Below are positions 5,600-7,237 of a DNA stretch of 7,237 bases, piece by piece. Position numbers and translations under genes: made by a program. This DNA comes from Candidatus Poribacteria bacterium (GTDB taxonomy: Bacteria; Poribacteria; WGA-4E; B28-G17): NCBI GenBank assembly GCA_003645735.1, contig QNBQ01000071.1, positions 1 to 7,237 on the forward strand. Direction: 5' to 3'. Positions within the stretch are counted from its first letter, which is position 1. Every line of letters begins with the position of its first letter. Below the pieces are notes generated by a model. It searched no databases. It was not told the origin of the DNA and was given only the letters and a program-made list of their open reading frames with translations.

Positions 5600-7039
5600 T
5601 CAATCCTCGAACCTCCAGATGGTTCCCTCCCTGGTGTCCTGGAGCTTTATGCCGAGCTGGGCGAGCCGGTCGCGGATCTTATCCGCCGTGGCCCAATCCT
5701 TGCGCTGCCTGGCCTCGTGCCTGATCTCAACTATCAGATCGATCAGCTTGGAGATCAGCTCCTCATCGCCGCTCCTCCGCTCCTCCCGATAGATCCCCAG
5801 CACGTCCGTCAGCTTGAGGAGCGTCTCATATGCCTCGCGCATCAGCGCCCTGGCGTTGTCGGTGAACCTCCCCTGGTTCTCCGCTATGAACTTGTTGGCG
5901 TGTGAGACGAAGTCGAAGATCGCCCCTATGGCCCCGGCGGTGTTGAAATCGTCGTCCATCTCCTCCTCGAACTTCCCCTTCAGCTCCTCCAAGGCATCGG
6001 CTAATTTCCTCTCCTCCTCGGCCAGTTCGCCCTTGACTTTCCCTTCGGCGCCGAACCTCTTCAGGTTGAGGAGGCAGTTGCGGAGCCGCGATACGGCCCC
6101 TTCGGCCTCGGCGAGCCTCTCCTCGGTGTAGTCGAGCGGGCTGCGGTAATGGGCCGAAAGAAGAAACAGCCTTATCGCCTCCGGCTTGAACCTCTTAAGC
6201 GCGTCCCTGACGAATATGAAGTTCCCCTCGGACTTGCCCATCCTCCTGCCGCCCGCCCTTAAGAAAGCAACGTGCATCCAGTATCTGGCGAACGGCTTGC
6301 CGGTGGCGGTTTCGCTCTGGGCGATCTCGTTTTCGTGATGCGGGAAGATCAGGTCGATCCCTCCGCCGTGTATGTCGATCGTCTCGCCCAGGTGTTTCAT
6401 CGCCATGACCGAGCACTCTATGTGCCAGCCCGGCCTGCCCCTGCCCCACGGGCTTTCCCACCACGGCTCCCCCGGCTTGGCGCTCTTCCAGAGGGCGAAA
6501 TCCTCGGGATGCCTTTTACGCTCGTCCACCTCGACCCTCGCCCCCGCCAGCAGGTCATCAAGGCTCCTGCCCGAAAGCTTCCCGTATTCGGGGAAGCTCC
6601 TCACGTCAAAATAGACGTCCCCGTCCACCACGTAGGCCGCCCCCTTGTCGATCAGCCTCTTTATCAGCTCGATCATATCCGGTATGTGCTCGGTCGCCTT
6701 CGGGTTGACGGTCGGCGGCTTTATGAGCAGGGAGCGGGAATCCTCCAGATACGCTTGGGTGAACCGATCGGCCACCTCCTTAGGGGAGATCCCCATCTCA
6801 TGCGCCCGGTTTATGATCTTGTCGTCGATGTCGGTTATGTTCTGGACATACCTGACATCATACCCCTTGAACTCCAGGTAGCGCCTCACCACGTCGAAGA
6901 AGACGAACGTCCGGGCGTTTCCGATGTGGAAGTAGTCGTAAACGGTCGGCCCACAGCAATAAATCCTGACCTTCCCCTCCTCCAGCGGTCTGAACTCCTC
7001 CTTCCGTCTGGTCAACGTGTTGTAAATCCTCAAGCTCAT
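5600..7039 (-). CDS. cysS: Cysteinyl-tRNA synthetase
   Basis: Charges tRNA-Cys with cysteine using ATP in the cytoplasm; a class I aminoacyl-tRNA synthetase. The 479-residue protein is complete and slightly longer than the E. coli enzyme (461). The HIGH-type motif is HIGN at 38-41 within CCGPTVYDYFHIGNARTF. Zinc and cysteine-binding residues are present: C29 (next to C28), C209 in GWHIECS, H234 and E238 in FPHHENE. W205 is also kept. The KMSKS-loop motif is a variant, RMGKS at 266-270, followed by EGNF; the second lysine needed for catalysis is retained. The C-terminal helical part (about 310-479) is normal and ends with DTREGTIWRFED. ATG 7039 overlaps the ispF stop as ATGA, with GAGG 7 bases upstream inside ispF, so translation is likely coupled. 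ispF next to cysS is a known bacterial gene order. Confidence 0.97.
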   Translation of the reverse strand: MSLRIYNTLTRRKEEFRPLEEGKVRIYCCGPTVYDYFHIGNARTFVFFDVVRRYLEFKGYDVRYVQNITDIDDKIINRAHEMGISPKEVADRFTQAYLEDSRSLLIKPPTVNPKATEHIPDMIELIKRLIDKGAAYVVDGDVYFDVRSFPEYGKLSGRSLDDLLAGARVEVDERKRHPEDFALWKSAKPGEPWWESPWGRGRPGWHIECSVMAMKHLGETIDIHGGGIDLIFPHHENEIAQSETATGKPFARYWMHVAFLRAGGRRMGKSEGNFIFVRDALKRFKPEAIRLFLLSAHYRSPLDYTEERLAEAEGAVSRLRNCLLNLKRFGAEGKVKGELAEEERKLADALEELKGKFEEEMDDDFNTAGAIGAIFDFVSHANKFIAENQGRFTDNARALMREAYETLLKLTDVLGIYREERRSGDEELISKLIDLIVEIRHEARQRKDWATADKIRDRLAQLGIKLQDTREGTIWRFED

Positions 7040-7237
7040 CTCCCCACCTCTCCCCGTTCGATGATTAAGACCGTTGCCCAGGCGGCTATGGCCTCTCCTT
7101 CGCCTATCAAACCCAATCCCTCGTTCGTCTTGGCCTTGACGCTCACCCTCCCCGGATCTATCCTCAAAAGCTCGGCTATATTGGCCCTCATCCGATCGAT
7201 GTAGGGGGCCAGTTTAGGCCTTTCGGCTATGACGACC
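7036..7237 (-). CDS. ispF: 2-C-methyl-D-erythritol 2,4-cyclodiphosphate synthase, C-terminal part
   Basis: Only the last 66 codons are in the window; the start lies beyond the right edge. The translation begins VVIAERPKLAPYIDRMR, followed by NIAELLRIDPGRVSVKAKTNEGLGLIGEGEAIAAWA in register with the IspF family's conserved C-terminus, including the AERPK and KA(K/T)T.EGLG segments that shape the cytidine diphosphate pocket. IspF converts CDP-methylerythritol 2-phosphate to the cyclic diphosphate in the MEP isoprenoid pathway. The family usually has threonine where this has Lys-Thr-Asn (KTNEGLG), a conservative variation. A short tail, IIERGEVGR, follows the usual end. Whether the gene is a fused IspDF or IspF alone cannot be seen here. 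Confidence 0.93.
   Translation of the reverse strand, partial: VVIAERPKLAPYIDRMRANIAELLRIDPGRVSVKAKTNEGLGLIGEGEAIAAWATVLIIERGEVGR

Noticed and set aside
6272..7204. Long plus-strand open frame opposite cysS and ispF
   Set aside because: It lies over two confidently identified genes and crosses their junction. It shows no recognisable domain and is explained by codon bias of the real genes.

Overview
The window is a tightly packed run of seven protein genes, all read from the minus strand. In transcription order (right to left) they are: the end of ispF, cysS, a small coiled-coil gene, a free-standing macro-like M17 N-terminal domain gene, nadE, a small retropepsin-like (clan AA) protease gene, and a large membrane protein with a spermidine-synthase-like domain that runs off the left edge. 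Gaps are 2 to 12 bases, or a 4-base ATGA overlap. The one exception is a 39-base gap that closes to 4 bases if a probable frameshift is read through. This looks like one transcription unit whose promoter and terminator both lie outside the window. No stretch is long enough to hold an RNA gene, and I see no mobile element, CRISPR array or attachment site.

The organism is a bacterium: it has MEP-pathway isoprenoid synthesis (IspF), Shine-Dalgarno sites of GGAG/GAGG type, and ATG/GTG starts. The DNA is GC-rich (about 55-60 % by eye) with many AGG arginine and ATA isoleucine codons. The IspF, CysS and NadE sequences are ordinary bacterial types. The accessory genes recall gene sets of uncultivated lineages such as Poribacteria, but that is a weak impression and cannot be settled from this sequence.

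Region by region: 7036-7237 is the last 66 codons of ispF, overlapping cysS (5600-7039), a complete cysteinyl-tRNA synthetase with all zinc ligands. At 5216-5587 is a coiled-coil protein of unknown function whose membrane-anchor tail seems to have been thrown out of frame near base 5261. At 4676-5176 is a stand-alone N-terminal domain of leucyl aminopeptidase (M17) without its peptidase domain. At 2930-4672 is a complete glutamine-dependent NAD+ synthetase with both active sites intact. At 2544-2927 is a clan AA aspartic protease-like protein with a DSG active-site motif. At 1-2539 is a protein with two related membrane halves, a methyltransferase-fold domain resembling spermidine synthase but lacking the usual catalytic acidic residue, and a TPR-like tail cut by the window edge.

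The three recognised enzymes are housekeeping (isoprenoids, Cys-tRNA, NAD). They share no single pathway, so the operon probably reflects growth-linked co-expression. The best leads for new biology are the four non-housekeeping genes, especially the broken or recoded coiled-coil/membrane-anchor gene and the orphan macro-like domain next to nadE.
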